This document shows positions 32,922-42,679 of a stretch of DNA of 64,000 bases, one piece after another. This DNA is from Leucobacter komagatae (GTDB taxonomy: Bacteria; Actinomycetota; Actinomycetes; Actinomycetales; Microbacteriaceae), in NCBI RefSeq assembly GCF_006716085.1, contig NZ_VFON01000001.1, positions 2,604,001 through 2,668,000 of the forward strand, in the 5' to 3' direction. Below the pieces are notes generated by a model, which was not told where the DNA came from, did no database searches, and was given only the letters and a program-made list of their open reading frames with translations. The position numbers were made by a program, and so were the translations under genes. Within the stretch, counting starts at the first letter, position 1. Every line of letters starts with the position of its first letter.

Positions 32922-33650
32922 TTACAGTCGAGCGATCTCCTGGCGCGGGCGCACCGCGATGTCGGTGAGTTGCACGTCGGCTGGCGCATCGACGACAAAG
33001 CGCACGGTCTCGGCGACCGACTCAGGCCTGATGTAGCGCTCGGGCCGGTAGTCGGCGCTTGGAATGTTCGCCCGCAGCATCGCGGTGTCGGTCTGGCCGG
33101 GAGCGAGCGTCACCACCCGCACCCTAAAGGGCTCCTCATCGATGCGCAGTACGTCAGCGACTCCCCGAAGCGCGTGCTTCGTCGCCGTGTAGACCGCGCT
33201 GCCGGGAACGGGACGGGTGCCAGCGCCGGAGCCGATGAAGACGACGGTGCCCTGAGATGCCCGCAAGAGCGGCAGGGTGAGACGGGTGAGCTCGGCCGGC
33301 GCGGTCACGTTTACCGCGAAGTGCTCGGCCCAGTCTTCGGCGCGCGCGTCAGTCACCGAGAGCGAGCCACCCCGCGCCGCGGCGTGCACGAGCACGTCGA
33401 GCCTGTCGAGGCCTTCGGCGTGCTCGGCGAGCGCCGCCCCGTCGGTGAGGTCAACGGCCCAGGGAACGGCCCCGGTCTCGTCGGCGAGCTCCGCAAGTTC
33501 CTCGCGCCCGCGTCCGACGGCGATGACCCGGTGCGTCGTAGCGAGCTCCCTGACGATTGCCGAGCCCATGCCGCCAGTCGCCCCCGTGACGAGTGCGACG
33601 GGGCGGGCAGAGTGGCGTGCGAGCTCGAAATCGGTGTGGGGGTTAGGCAC
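32922..33650 (-). CDS. Short-chain dehydrogenase/reductase
   Basis: 242 residues. Rossmann motif VALVTGATGGMGSAIV, active-site serine in FIGSGAG, and Tyr-x-x-x-Lys in YTATKHAL; VTLAPGQTDTAM follows. NADP(H) is likely because of the basic residues after strand 2 (AVGRGREEL). The GTG start overlaps the last eight bases of the upstream FAD-protein gene, so the two are coupled and probably act in one pathway. Substrate unknown. Confidence 0.88.
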   Translation of the reverse strand: MPNPHTDFELARHSARPVALVTGATGGMGSAIVRELATTHRVIAVGRGREELAELADETGAVPWAVDLTDGAALAEHAEGLDRLDVLVHAAARGGSLSVTDARAEDWAEHFAVNVTAPAELTRLTLPLLRASQGTVVFIGSGAGTRPVPGSAVYTATKHALRGVADVLRIDEEPFRVRVVTLAPGQTDTAMLRANIPSADYRPERYIRPESVAETVRFVVDAPADVQLTDIAVRPRQEIARL

Positions 33651-35757
33651 TGAGGGCTCCTTCAAGGGTTGGTGTCGCCGCGGCTGTGAGCGCGACGGTG
33701 AGGGCGCTCGCCGCAACGCGGTCGGTCTCGCGCAGCATCGGGGGGTCTGTTCCAGGCATCGGGCTGATGATGGTGCCGTGGAGTGTGTCATCGACTGGGA
33801 TACCCGCGAAGTGTACGCTCTCGTCAATGGTGCCGTTGGCGCCGATGAGGCGGCCCGTCGCCTCGTCGATGTCGATGCCGCCCGTTGCGGCGGTGGCCCC
33901 GGTGCGCGAGGAGATCGCGAAGGCTCGTGCGCGGCCGGCGTCGAGTAGCGATGTCGTGAACGGGTCGCGCGTCGTGCGCACGTCGTGGAACTCCATCCAC
34001 GCGTCGACGAGGGCGCGCGACGTGACCTCCGAGCCGCGGACGGCCGGCGACGACGCGACGAAGCCGCGCTCGTCGACACCCACCGTGGCTTCGGGCCCGA
34101 TGAACCGGACGAGGCCCGCCGCCGCGAGCGCGAGCAGTTCGTTGTTGCGGAACGCGGGCGGCCCCGACCCGACCATGCCCCCGAGGGCGGTGAGGAGCGC
34201 GAGCCCGCTCGCGCGCGACTCCGCGTCGAAGCCGCCGAGGGTTCCGACCTGGGCTGCGAAGCCCCGCGCAGAACTCACCGACCACAGGCCGGCCTTGACG
34301 GGGCTGTCGGCGCCGAGGTCGACCTCGCGGAGGTCGGCGGCGACCCGCTCGACCACCCAATCGCTGAACGCCTCGGGCGATGGGAACTCGCCGCGCACGG
34401 GGGCGATCTCACCGGCGAGATCGAGGCGGTCAGCGGGGTCTGGAATGAACGGGGCAACGGCTCGGGCGACCTCGCGGGCGACGTCACCGAGGTCGGGGGA
34501 AGACGTGCCGGAGGCCGCGGGAGCGATCACCGTGCGGATCGCGGCCTCGATACCGGCCAACGCGGTCTGAGGATCCTGGCGTCCGCCGTCTTCGACCGAA
34601 CCAAGCGCGTCGGGCCGCACCCTGCCGAGGGTCTCGGCGTGCGCGAGGAACGCGTCGCCGACGATGCGGGGCCAGAGCGCCGCGTCGAAGTTGATGGGCC
34701 GCGGCACCCGCTGCCAGTCGACCTCGCGCAACAGGCGCTGGTCGGCACGCGGCGGGAGCGAGCCGTAACGCGACTTGGCGCGAAACGGAACGCCGCGCCG
34801 CGACGTGACGTGCACGACCGACTCTCGGCCGGACGCGACGTAGCGCAGGCCGCCGGGCTCGCCAGGAGCGGGGACGAAGCTGCCGCCGCGGCCCTGAGTG
34901 AGGAGCGTGACGGTGTCGAAGAAGCCCATGCCGAGACCGCGCACGATGACAGCTTCGCCGGGGAGGATCGCGGCGAGGTCTTGCTCGACGGGGCTGCCCT
35001 GGCGCACCCAAGTGAGATCGGGCCGCGCCGAAACGCGGGCGGCGAGTGCCGCGTCCGCCGGGCTCTGGGTGCGCGGCAGCCAGCCTGTCGCCGCGATCAC
35101 CGCATCAGCCGTCACGGTGCTGCCAGTGGCAAGCCCGTCTCGGCTGAGTGTGAGACGCTCGCGGCCACCTTTCCGCTCGACGGCGATTGCGCGGGCGCGG
35201 TGGTGGATCACGGTCACCCGCTCAGGGAGCTCGGTGATCGCGCGGCGGAAGAACCACGAGAGGTACTCGCCGTAGAGGGCGCGGCTCGGGTGCGACTCTG
35301 GGCGAAGCGCGGCGAGCTCTTCCCGGTACTCGGCTGCGAGGCCGGCGCGCGCGGGGTAGGCGGCGAAGGTCGCAGCTCGCGAGTGCGGGATCTCCTCGTC
35401 GGCGCCCCGCTGTGGTGCTTCGGAGCCGAGCGCGGCCTCGCGGGCGAGCACGCACCACTCGTAGAGCGTTGGGCCCTCGACGACATCGCCAGAAACCGAG
35501 CTGCCGGGCTCGGTGAAAAGTGTGACCGCGTCGGCGAGCGTGTTCATGCAGAGCTCGCGGGTCTGGTCGGTGCGCCAGATGCGCCCGGGGCCGGGTTGCC
35601 CGTCGTCAATGAGGTGGAGCTCGAACTCAACCTGCGTTGAATCCGCGGAGAGGTGGACGCCGAGGCGCTCGATGAGGGAAGCGCCGCGCGGGCCGAGGCC
35701 CACGATGGCAATGCTCGGAAGCGTGTCGTGCACGTCGGGTGCTGCGGGGGAGGGCAT
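33643..35757 (-). CDS. FAD/NAD(P)-binding protein (lysine N-monooxygenase-like)
   Basis: 704 residues. The N-terminal dinucleotide fold is IAIVGLGPRGASLIERL; a second nucleotide motif lies in ADAVIAATGWLPRTQ and EAVIVRGLGMGFFDTVTLLTQGRGG. This is the FAD-NAD(P)-binding family found with peptide or siderophore-like pathways in actinobacteria; few have a known reaction. The C-terminal 250 residues are Ala-rich and helical. There is no signal peptide. It is divergent from the large ABC-importer cassette, which suggests a shared role, perhaps oxidation of the imported compound. Confidence 0.8.
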   Translation of the reverse strand: MPSPAAPDVHDTLPSIAIVGLGPRGASLIERLGVHLSADSTQVEFELHLIDDGQPGPGRIWRTDQTRELCMNTLADAVTLFTEPGSSVSGDVVEGPTLYEWCVLAREAALGSEAPQRGADEEIPHSRAATFAAYPARAGLAAEYREELAALRPESHPSRALYGEYLSWFFRRAITELPERVTVIHHRARAIAVERKGGRERLTLSRDGLATGSTVTADAVIAATGWLPRTQSPADAALAARVSARPDLTWVRQGSPVEQDLAAILPGEAVIVRGLGMGFFDTVTLLTQGRGGSFVPAPGEPGGLRYVASGRESVVHVTSRRGVPFRAKSRYGSLPPRADQRLLREVDWQRVPRPINFDAALWPRIVGDAFLAHAETLGRVRPDALGSVEDGGRQDPQTALAGIEAAIRTVIAPAASGTSSPDLGDVAREVARAVAPFIPDPADRLDLAGEIAPVRGEFPSPEAFSDWVVERVAADLREVDLGADSPVKAGLWSVSSARGFAAQVGTLGGFDAESRASGLALLTALGGMVGSGPPAFRNNELLALAAAGLVRFIGPEATVGVDERGFVASSPAVRGSEVTSRALVDAWMEFHDVRTTRDPFTTSLLDAGRARAFAISSRTGATAATGGIDIDEATGRLIGANGTIDESVHFAGIPVDDTLHGTIISPMPGTDPPMLRETDRVAASALTVALTAAATPTLEGALSA

Positions 35758-35982
35758 GTGGCTGATCCAAATATGTTCGCTGGGATTATGGCTCTTATAA
35801 CCCTAGCTTGGGTTGATTTGAGGCCACGACTCGAAGTTCGTTGGGTTACGCAGTGTGACGGGTGTCGCGTGTGGCGCGTTGCGCGGGGTGCACTCGCCAT
35901 GCAAGGATAACGTCTCGTAATGCCACGCAGAAGCAAACCATATGTTTCTTGCGTTCACGCCCCGACCACGGAGACCGAATTC
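35758..35982. promoter_or_regulatory. Divergent promoter region of FAD/SDR and ABC cassette
   Basis: 225 bp with lower GC than the surroundings and several imperfect repeats: GGATTAT...TATAACC (35793-35812) and repeated GGTTG/GGGTT blocks. No gene is seen. It must hold both divergent promoters; I cannot assign a regulator. Confidence 0.45.
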
Positions 35983-37635
35983 ATGTCACGCACACGCCGC
36001 ACGGCCCTCGCCGCGCTGTCCCTCGCCGCAACGACCGCGCTGCTCGCGGGCTGCGCAAGCGGCGCGACCGCCGGTGAGAAACCAGCGGGCGACCCCGCCA
36101 CTGGCGGAACGCTGAGCTACCTTGAGCCGCAGGCCTGGACAACGCTGTACCCGCCGGCAGGCGGGTTCTACCCGAACGGCGGCATCGTGAACAACATCAC
36201 CGACAGGCTGCTGTACCAGGACCCGGAGACGCTCGAACTCGGGCCGTGGATCGCGACCGAGCTGCCCGAGGTGAACGCCGACGCGACGGAGTACACGTTC
36301 ACGATCCGCGACGACGTCACCTACTCTGACGGCACGCCGCTCACCGCGGAGAACGTCGTGAAGAACATCGACCTCTACGGTAAGGGCGACGCAGACCGCG
36401 CGCTCACCCCGTCGGAGGCGATCAACAACTACGACCACGGCGAGGTCATCGACGCGACGACCGTGAAGTTCTTCTTCTCGGCGCCGTCTCCGGGCTTCGC
36501 GCAGGCCGTGTCAACGATCAACTCGGGGCTCGTTTCTGACGCGACGCTCGACCTCGATAGCGAGGGGTTCGGCCCCGGCAGCGCGACCGAGGTCATCGGC
36601 AGCGGCCCCTTCGTCGTTTCTGACGAGAAGATCGGCACTGAGACGCAGCTCACGGTGCGCGAGGACTACGACTGGGCGCCCGAGGCTGCGGCGCACGACG
36701 GCCGAGCCTACCTCGACGGCATCACCTACACCGTCGCGGGCGAGAACAGCGTGCGCGTCGGCACCGTCGTCGCGAAGCAGGCCGATATCGCCCGGCAGAT
36801 CCCGGCCCCCGACGAGCCGCAATTCGCGGCACCCGGCCTCGCCATCCAGGCTGCGTCAACGAACGGCGTGACGAACAGCCTGAACTTCCGCTTCACGAAC
36901 CCGCTGCTCAGCGACATTCGCGTGCGGCAGGCGATCATCGCTGGCATCGACCGTGAGGCCATCGTGAAGACGCTCTTCACCGACAGCTACCCGCTCGCGA
37001 CGGGTGCGCTCGCGAAGACCGCACTCGGCTACCTCGACACCTCCGAGAACTACACCTACGACCCCAAGCAGGCTGCGAAGCTGCTCGCAGAGGCGGGCTG
37101 GAAGGCAGGCAGCGACGGTGTGCTCGAGCAGGCCGGCAAGCGCCTGAGCATCACGTTCAACGAGGCCCAGCCTCAGCCGCGCTCCAAGGAAGTTGTCACG
37201 CTCATCCAGGAGCAGCTGGGCGAGCTCGGCATCGAGGTCAACCTGTTCTCGGGCGACTACGCGGCGCAGACCGCGGCGAGCCTCGACGCCGACACGATTC
37301 AGGTCTACCACTCGATGGTCGGCCGCGCCGACTACGACGTGCTGAAGTCGCAGTTCTTCTCGACGAACCGCAACACCCTCCTGAACTACGACACGGCGAC
37401 CCAGAAGAATGCCGACCAGCAGCTCGACGACCTGCTCGCCGCGGTCGCGTCGTCGCCGACCCCCGAGGCGCGGGCCGAGGCGTCGGCCGCCGCGCAGCGC
37501 TACCTCGCTGAGCAGGCCTACATCCTGCCGCTCTTCGAAGAGCCCCAGGTCTACGGCCTCACCGACGCGGTGCAGGGCTTCGCGACGGAGTCGGTGGGCC
37601 GCCCGAACTTCTACAGCACCTGGCTGAACCGCTAG
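35983..37635 (+). CDS. ABC transporter substrate-binding lipoprotein (family 5)
   Basis: 550 residues. Lipoprotein signal with LLAGCASG. The mature protein is of the oligopeptide/nickel type; the segment SYLEPQAWTTLYPPAGGFYPNGGIVNNITDRLLYQ matches, as I recall it, the KPN_01854 subgroup, which travels with alkylhydroperoxidase-domain proteins. Such subgroups probably carry a specific non-peptide solute. ATG 35983 is about ten bases after GGAG. First gene of the six-gene operon. Confidence 0.88.
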   Translation: MSRTRRTALAALSLAATTALLAGCASGATAGEKPAGDPATGGTLSYLEPQAWTTLYPPAGGFYPNGGIVNNITDRLLYQDPETLELGPWIATELPEVNADATEYTFTIRDDVTYSDGTPLTAENVVKNIDLYGKGDADRALTPSEAINNYDHGEVIDATTVKFFFSAPSPGFAQAVSTINSGLVSDATLDLDSEGFGPGSATEVIGSGPFVVSDEKIGTETQLTVREDYDWAPEAAAHDGRAYLDGITYTVAGENSVRVGTVVAKQADIARQIPAPDEPQFAAPGLAIQAASTNGVTNSLNFRFTNPLLSDIRVRQAIIAGIDREAIVKTLFTDSYPLATGALAKTALGYLDTSENYTYDPKQAAKLLAEAGWKAGSDGVLEQAGKRLSITFNEAQPQPRSKEVVTLIQEQLGELGIEVNLFSGDYAAQTAASLDADTIQVYHSMVGRADYDVLKSQFFSTNRNTLLNYDTATQKNADQQLDDLLAAVASSPTPEARAEASAAAQRYLAEQAYILPLFEEPQVYGLTDAVQGFATESVGRPNFYSTWLNR

Positions 37636-37656
37636 CACCCGAAGGGCCCGATCCCA

Positions 37657-38625
37657 ATGCCATACCTCGCAAGGCGTCTCCTGCAAGCGCTCCTCGTGCT
37701 TGCGCTCGCCTACACGGTCGCGTACGTGCTGCTCGCGGCGCTGCCCGGCGACGCGGTGCTCGCGCGCTACGGCAGCCCCGAGCTCGGGCTCTCGCCCGAG
37801 CAGCTCGACGAGATTCGTGAGAGCTACGGCGCGGATCGGCCACCCCTCGAGCGCTTCTTCGACTCGATCCTGTCGTTTGTGCGCGGCGACTTCGGGTACT
37901 CGGTGAACAGCGGCGCCGCGGTCTCGACCCTGCTCGCCGCGGCGCTGCCGTCGAGCCTCACGCTCGCGCTGTCGAGCCTTGTCGTCGCCGTCGTGCTCGC
38001 CGTGACGATCGCGTTCACCGCGAGCTACGGCGGCTGGGGCTGGCTGCGCCGCCTCTTCCGGGGGCTGCCGCCGCTGTTCATATCGCTTCCCGTGTTCTGG
38101 GTCGGCATCATGCTCATCCAGTTCTTCTCGTTCAAGCTCGGGCTCGTGCCGGCGATCGGGGCGACCGGGTTCCAGGGGCTCGTGCTGCCCATGCTCACCA
38201 TCGCGATCCCGATCGCCGCCCCGCTCGCGCAGGTGCTGCTGCGATCGATCGACGAGGTACGCACGCAGCCGTTCGTGACCGTCGTGCGAGCCCGCGGCGC
38301 GAGCACATCGTGGCTGCTCTGGCGAAACGTCGCGCGCAACGCGCTGCTGCCGACGCTCACGATGGCCGGTGTACTGTTCGGCGAGCTCGTCGGCGGCGCC
38401 GTCGTCTCTGAGACCGTGTTCGCGCGAGCCGGGATCGGGCAGCTCACCGCCCAGTCCGTCGCAACTCGCGATACCCCCGTGCTGCTCGCGATCGTCGTGC
38501 TCGCGGCGGCGACGTTCGTCATCATCAACCTCGTCGTCGACCTCCTGTACCCCGTGCTCGACCCGCGGCTGCGGACGCGTGCGACCGCGCGGCAGACAGC
38601 GAAACTCCAGGGAGCCCTCCGATGA
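37657..38625 (+). CDS. ABC transporter permease (DppB type)
   Basis: 322 residues, six membrane helices. N-terminal MPYLARRLLQALLVLALAYTV and LPGDAVLARYG are typical of DppB/OppB. The EAA loop is FVTVVRARGASTSWLLWRNVARNALLPTL. It pairs with the DppC-type permease encoded next, overlapping by four bases (ATGA). Confidence 0.9.
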   Translation: MPYLARRLLQALLVLALAYTVAYVLLAALPGDAVLARYGSPELGLSPEQLDEIRESYGADRPPLERFFDSILSFVRGDFGYSVNSGAAVSTLLAAALPSSLTLALSSLVVAVVLAVTIAFTASYGGWGWLRRLFRGLPPLFISLPVFWVGIMLIQFFSFKLGLVPAIGATGFQGLVLPMLTIAIPIAAPLAQVLLRSIDEVRTQPFVTVVRARGASTSWLLWRNVARNALLPTLTMAGVLFGELVGGAVVSETVFARAGIGQLTAQSVATRDTPVLLAIVVLAAATFVIINLVVDLLYPVLDPRLRTRATARQTAKLQGALR

Positions 38626-39539
38626 GCATCCTCACCCCACCCGTGCGGGCCACCCAGCCTGCAGCCCAGCCCGAGGCTCAGACCACAGCCCAGCCAGCCG
38701 GCTCCCCACCTGAGAACGCCCGCGGCCCACGGAAGACGGAAGCGTGGCGTCGCGTGGCTGGGTTCGCCGTGCCGGCGCTCGTGATCCTGCTCGGGCTCGC
38801 GTGGGCGATCGCGCCGGGCCTCTTCGCGCACGGCAGCCCGACAGAGACTGTTGGCGCGGCGCTGCAGAGCCCGAGCGCCCAGTTCTGGTTCGGCACTGAC
38901 GCGACGGGGCGTGACCTGTACACGCGCGTCATTTACGGCGCCTCAGAGTCGATCGTCGGGGCGCTCGTCGCGGTGCTCGTCGGCTTTGTGGTCGGCACGA
39001 CCATCGGGGTGCTCGCTGGCGCGGTCGGTGGCCTCCTCGACGAGGCGCTCATGCGGGTCGTCGACGTGCTGCTCGCGATCCCGGCGCTGCTGCTCTCGCT
39101 CAGCGTCGTGATCTTGCTCGGGTTCGGCACCACGAACGCGGCGATCGCTGTGGGTGTGACGTCGATCGCGGTGTTCGCCCGGCTCGCGCGTTCGCAGGTC
39201 GTGAGTGTGCGCGTGAGCGAGTACGTTGAGGCGGCCTACGGCTCCGGCGGCACGTTCTGGACGGTGCTGTGGCGCCACATCCTGCCGAACTCGCTCACCC
39301 CGGTCGTGGCGCTCGCCGCGCTCCAGCTCGGCTCCGCGATCTTGCAGATCTCGACGCTCGGCTTCCTCGGCTACGGTGCCCCGCCCCCGACGCCCGAGTG
39401 GGGCCTGCTCATCGCCGAGGGCCGAAACTACGTCGCGACGGCGTGGTGGCTCACGGTGCTGCCCGGCCTCGTCGTCGTCGCAATTGTGCTCGCAACCAAC
39501 CGACTGAGCCACGCAATCCGAGGAAGAGAACCAGCATGA
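38622..39539 (+). CDS. ABC transporter permease (DppC type)
   Basis: 305 residues. The N-terminus is an extended Pro/Ala/Gln-rich cytoplasmic tail, then the DppC signature FWFGTDATGRDLYTRVIYGA. The EAA loop is YVEAAYGSGGTFWTVLWRHILPNSLTPV. Coupled on both sides by ATGA overlaps. Confidence 0.9.
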   Translation: MSILTPPVRATQPAAQPEAQTTAQPAGSPPENARGPRKTEAWRRVAGFAVPALVILLGLAWAIAPGLFAHGSPTETVGAALQSPSAQFWFGTDATGRDLYTRVIYGASESIVGALVAVLVGFVVGTTIGVLAGAVGGLLDEALMRVVDVLLAIPALLLSLSVVILLGFGTTNAAIAVGVTSIAVFARLARSQVVSVRVSEYVEAAYGSGGTFWTVLWRHILPNSLTPVVALAALQLGSAILQISTLGFLGYGAPPPTPEWGLLIAEGRNYVATAWWLTVLPGLVVVAIVLATNRLSHAIRGREPA

Positions 39540-41299
39540 GCGACAAGCAACTTCTGAGGGTGCGCGACCTGCGCGTTGCCTACGACACCCCCGCCGGGGA
39601 GGTACACGCGGTCCGCGGGGTCTCACTCGACGTCGCGCCGGGCAAGGTCACCGCCCTCGTCGGCGAGTCGGGCTCGGGGAAGACCAGCGTGGCGCAGTCG
39701 GTCATCGGCCTGCTTGCGGGCAACGGCCGCGTCACCGGCGGCGACATCACGCTCACGAGCGCCGCGCACGGCACGGAAGAGCTCGCCGGCCGCTCCGAGC
39801 GCGCGTGGCGAAGCATCCGCGGGCGCAGGATCGGGCTCATCCCGCAGGATCCGGGCAACTCACTCAACCCTGTCCTCCGCATCGGGGCGAGCGTCGGAGA
39901 GGCACTCCGCATTCACGGTGTGCGCGACAGGCGGGCCGTCGATGCCCGCGTGCTTGACCTGCTCGACCGCGTCGGCATCGACGACCCTGAGCGCCGCGCG
40001 CGCCAGTTCCCCCACGAACTCTCGGGGGGCATGCGACAGCGCGTGCTCATCGCCGCGGCCCTCGCGCTCGAACCAGAGCTCGTGATCGCGGACGAGCCGA
40101 CGAGCGCCCTCGACGTGACCATCCAGCGCACCGTGCTCGACCTGCTCGACAGGCTGCGGAGCGAGACGGGCATGGGCGTGCTGTTCATCACCCACGACCT
40201 CGCCGTCGCGGCTGACCGCTCTGACTCGATCGTCGTCATGCAGGGCGGCGAGGTGCAGGAGGCCGGGCCGTCGGACGAGGTGCTCGCGAACCCGGCGTCG
40301 GAGTACACGAGGAAGCTCCTCGCGGATGCGCCCTCGCTCACCCGCGTCGTCGTGCGGGATCGGCCCGCGGCGGCGGCGGCGCCTGCTGGTGCTGGGGCGA
40401 GTGCTCTTGCTGGGGTGGGTGAGCCGCTCGTGCGGGTCGCTGACCTCAGGCAGGAGTTCGCGACCCCTGGCCGCCGTGACCCCTTCGTCGCCGTTGACGG
40501 CGTTTCGTTCGACGTGGCGCGCGGCACCACCCACGCGCTCGTCGGCGAGTCGGGTTCGGGGAAGACGACGACGGGCCGCGCGATTGCTGGCTTCCAGCGG
40601 CCGACCTCGGGTCAGATCACCGTCGCGGGCACCGAGCTCGTCGGTCGGCGCCCCGGCCGCGACTTCCGCAGGCACACGCAGCTCGTGTACCAGAACCCCT
40701 ACGGCTCGCTCGACCCGCGGCAGAGCATCGGTGCCACGCTCGGTGAGCCCCTGAGAAACTTTAGGATCGGCACGCGCGCCGACCGGGCCTACAGGATCGC
40801 GCACGCACTCGACCTTGTCGCGCTCTCGCCGGAGATCGCGGGGCGGAAGCCGGGCGAGCTTTCGGGCGGGCAGCGCCAGCGGGTCGCCATCGCTCGGGCC
40901 CTCATCGTTGAGCCCGAGCTTGTGGTGCTCGACGAGGCCGTCTCGGCGCTCGATGTAACCGTGCAGGCTCAGATCCTTCGACTGCTCGCCGACCTGCAGA
41001 GCGAGCTTGGGCTCACCTACGTGTTTATCTCGCACGATCTCGCCGTCGTCCGGCAGATCGTCGACACCGTTTCGGTGTTGCAGCGCGGCCGCCAGGTCGA
41101 GTACGGCGACGCCGAGCGTGTGTTCGTCAACCCGCAGCACGAGTACACCCGGGCGCTGCTCGACGCGATCCCTGGTGGCGGGCTGCTCGCTTCGGGTGCC
41201 TCGGGTGTCGCCGGTGTCGCCGGTGCCGCCGGTGCACCCGGTCTCGCGGGCGACGGGTCGTCCGCCTCCGAGCGCCTGCTTGTTGGGGCGGCCCGCTGA
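39536..41299 (+). CDS. Fused double ABC ATPase (DppD-DppF type)
   Basis: 587 residues carrying two complete ATPase domains. First: [31 protein letters not shown]. Second: LVGESGSGKTT, LSGGQRQR, LVVLDEAVSALD. They correspond to DppD and DppF in one chain. The linker between them is Ala/Gly-rich (AAAAAPAGAGASALAGVGEP), and the C-terminus ends in a collagen-like Gly-x-x run (SGASGVAGVAGAAGAPGLAG), both from short DNA repeats. The start overlaps the permease stop (ATGA) after AGGAAG. Confidence 0.92.
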   Translation: MSDKQLLRVRDLRVAYDTPAGEVHAVRGVSLDVAPGKVTALVGESGSGKTSVAQSVIGLLAGNGRVTGGDITLTSAAHGTEELAGRSERAWRSIRGRRIGLIPQDPGNSLNPVLRIGASVGEALRIHGVRDRRAVDARVLDLLDRVGIDDPERRARQFPHELSGGMRQRVLIAAALALEPELVIADEPTSALDVTIQRTVLDLLDRLRSETGMGVLFITHDLAVAADRSDSIVVMQGGEVQEAGPSDEVLANPASEYTRKLLADAPSLTRVVVRDRPAAAAAPAGAGASALAGVGEPLVRVADLRQEFATPGRRDPFVAVDGVSFDVARGTTHALVGESGSGKTTTGRAIAGFQRPTSGQITVAGTELVGRRPGRDFRRHTQLVYQNPYGSLDPRQSIGATLGEPLRNFRIGTRADRAYRIAHALDLVALSPEIAGRKPGELSGGQRQRVAIARALIVEPELVVLDEAVSALDVTVQAQILRLLADLQSELGLTYVFISHDLAVVRQIVDTVSVLQRGRQVEYGDAERVFVNPQHEYTRALLDAIPGGGLLASGASGVAGVAGAAGAPGLAGDGSSASERLLVGAAR

Positions 41300-41368
41300 A
41301 CTCGGCGGTTCCCCCTGCACCGCGGCTTCGCGCCGCTCTCCCACCCTCTTACCCCAGCGAAGGACATC

Positions 41369-42679
41369 ATGACCACAGCACTCACCGCCGACATCATTGA
41401 CCTGCTGTCGGGGCTTACCCCGGGCGACGAGCTCGCACGGCTGCGCGACCTGCGAGCGCAGGCGCGCGAGAACGCGCAGTTGAGCTTCGTCGCGCTCCTC
41501 GAACCCGAGAACCCCGGCCAGTTCTCGCTCGCCGAGCGCTACGCGGTCGCGCTGTTCGTCGCCCAACTCCACGGCTTCGCAGACGCCGAGGCGTTTTACG
41601 CCGACGTGCTTGGTGACGAGGCGCCCGCGCTCGTCGATCTGCTGACCGGCCCAGACGGGCTCGCCGCGCACGCAGCAGCGAGTGGCCCCTCGGGCAGCTA
41701 CCGCGAGCCCGGCCTGCACGAAGAGAGCACCGCCGCCCGGGCCTGGACCCCCGACGAGGCCGACACGGCCGCGCTCGGGGAACGGCTCGCGGCCGCGCTC
41801 GCTCACGCCCACCTGCTCGTGATCCGGCCCCGCGAGGCGTCGCCCGCGGCCCTCGGGGCGCTCGTCGACGCTGGCTGGTCAGCCGACGACATCGTGTCGC
41901 TCTCGCAGCTCATCGCGTTCCTCACCTTCCAGCTCCGCGCAGCGTGGGGGCTGCGCGCGGTCGCAGGCAGTGCACCCGGCGGCGCTGCGGCGCCGGCGGA
42001 TCCTGCGCTTCCTGTTGTTGCCTCTGGCGAATCCTCGGCTGGGCAGGTGTCGGTGGCGGCCTCCGCGCTCATCACCGAGTACCCCGACCTCAGCCGCCCG
42101 GAGGCGTTCACTCAGCAGGGGCTGGGCTGGGTGCCCTGGCTCGCCCCGGTCGCGGAGGCCGACCTTGCGGCCGACCAGCTCGATGCGCTCGTCGACCCGG
42201 CCCGCGCGAAGATGCCGTACTTCCGCCTGCTCGCGCGCGACCCGGCGGCGCTCCGCGCCCGCACGCTCACCGACCTCGACATCTTCTTCAACGTCACGGG
42301 CGGCGTGGGCCGTGCCGAGCGCGAACTCGCGGCGACGGCGGCCTCGCGGCACAACGGGTGCGTGTTCTGCGCGTCCGTGCACTCGGCCGCGGCGACCCGC
42401 GAGTCGGGCAGGCGCGACGACGTGCAGCGGCTGCTCGACGAGGGCGTTGGTGCCGACCTCGGCAGCGACTCATGGAACGCGATCGTCAGCGCCTCCGTCG
42501 CCCTCACGAACACGCCCCTCTCATTCGGTGAGACCGACGTGCGCGGCCTCCGCGACGCAGGGCTCGGCGACGCCGAAATCATCGACGTCGTGAACGGGGC
42601 GGCGTTCTTCAACTGGGCAAACAGACTCATGCTGTCGCTCGGTGAGCCCGAGCTGCCCGCGAAGCGTGTTGAGCAGTGA
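41369..42679 (+). CDS. Fused CMD-domain/alkylhydroperoxidase-like protein
   Basis: 436 residues. Two AhpD-like (carboxymuconolactone decarboxylase) units in tandem. The N-terminal one (residues 1 to about 200) has no CxxC. The second has the redox centre NGCVFCASVH (Cys331, Cys334, His338). In other bacteria these are two adjacent genes (Avi_7170 and Avi_7169 families, as I recall) next to the same importer; here they are one. The active half probably reduces a peroxide or transfers a thiol-bound intermediate during breakdown of the imported compound. AAGGA precedes the ATG. Confidence 0.85.
   Translation: MTTALTADIIDLLSGLTPGDELARLRDLRAQARENAQLSFVALLEPENPGQFSLAERYAVALFVAQLHGFADAEAFYADVLGDEAPALVDLLTGPDGLAAHAAASGPSGSYREPGLHEESTAARAWTPDEADTAALGERLAAALAHAHLLVIRPREASPAALGALVDAGWSADDIVSLSQLIAFLTFQLRAAWGLRAVAGSAPGGAAAPADPALPVVASGESSAGQVSVAASALITEYPDLSRPEAFTQQGLGWVPWLAPVAEADLAADQLDALVDPARAKMPYFRLLARDPAALRARTLTDLDIFFNVTGGVGRAERELAATAASRHNGCVFCASVHSAAATRESGRRDDVQRLLDEGVGADLGSDSWNAIVSASVALTNTPLSFGETDVRGLRDAGLGDAEIIDVVNGAAFFNWANRLMLSLGEPELPAKRVEQ

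Noticed and set aside
34000..35640. Long plus-strand frame opposite the FAD/NAD(P) protein gene
   Set aside because: Composition is Arg/Glu/Gly-rich without domains; the minus strand has the Rossmann motifs.
39860..41812. 650-codon minus-strand frame opposite the fused ABC ATPase
   Set aside because: It is a shadow of an ATPase gene with all motifs present. No recognisable domain on the minus strand.
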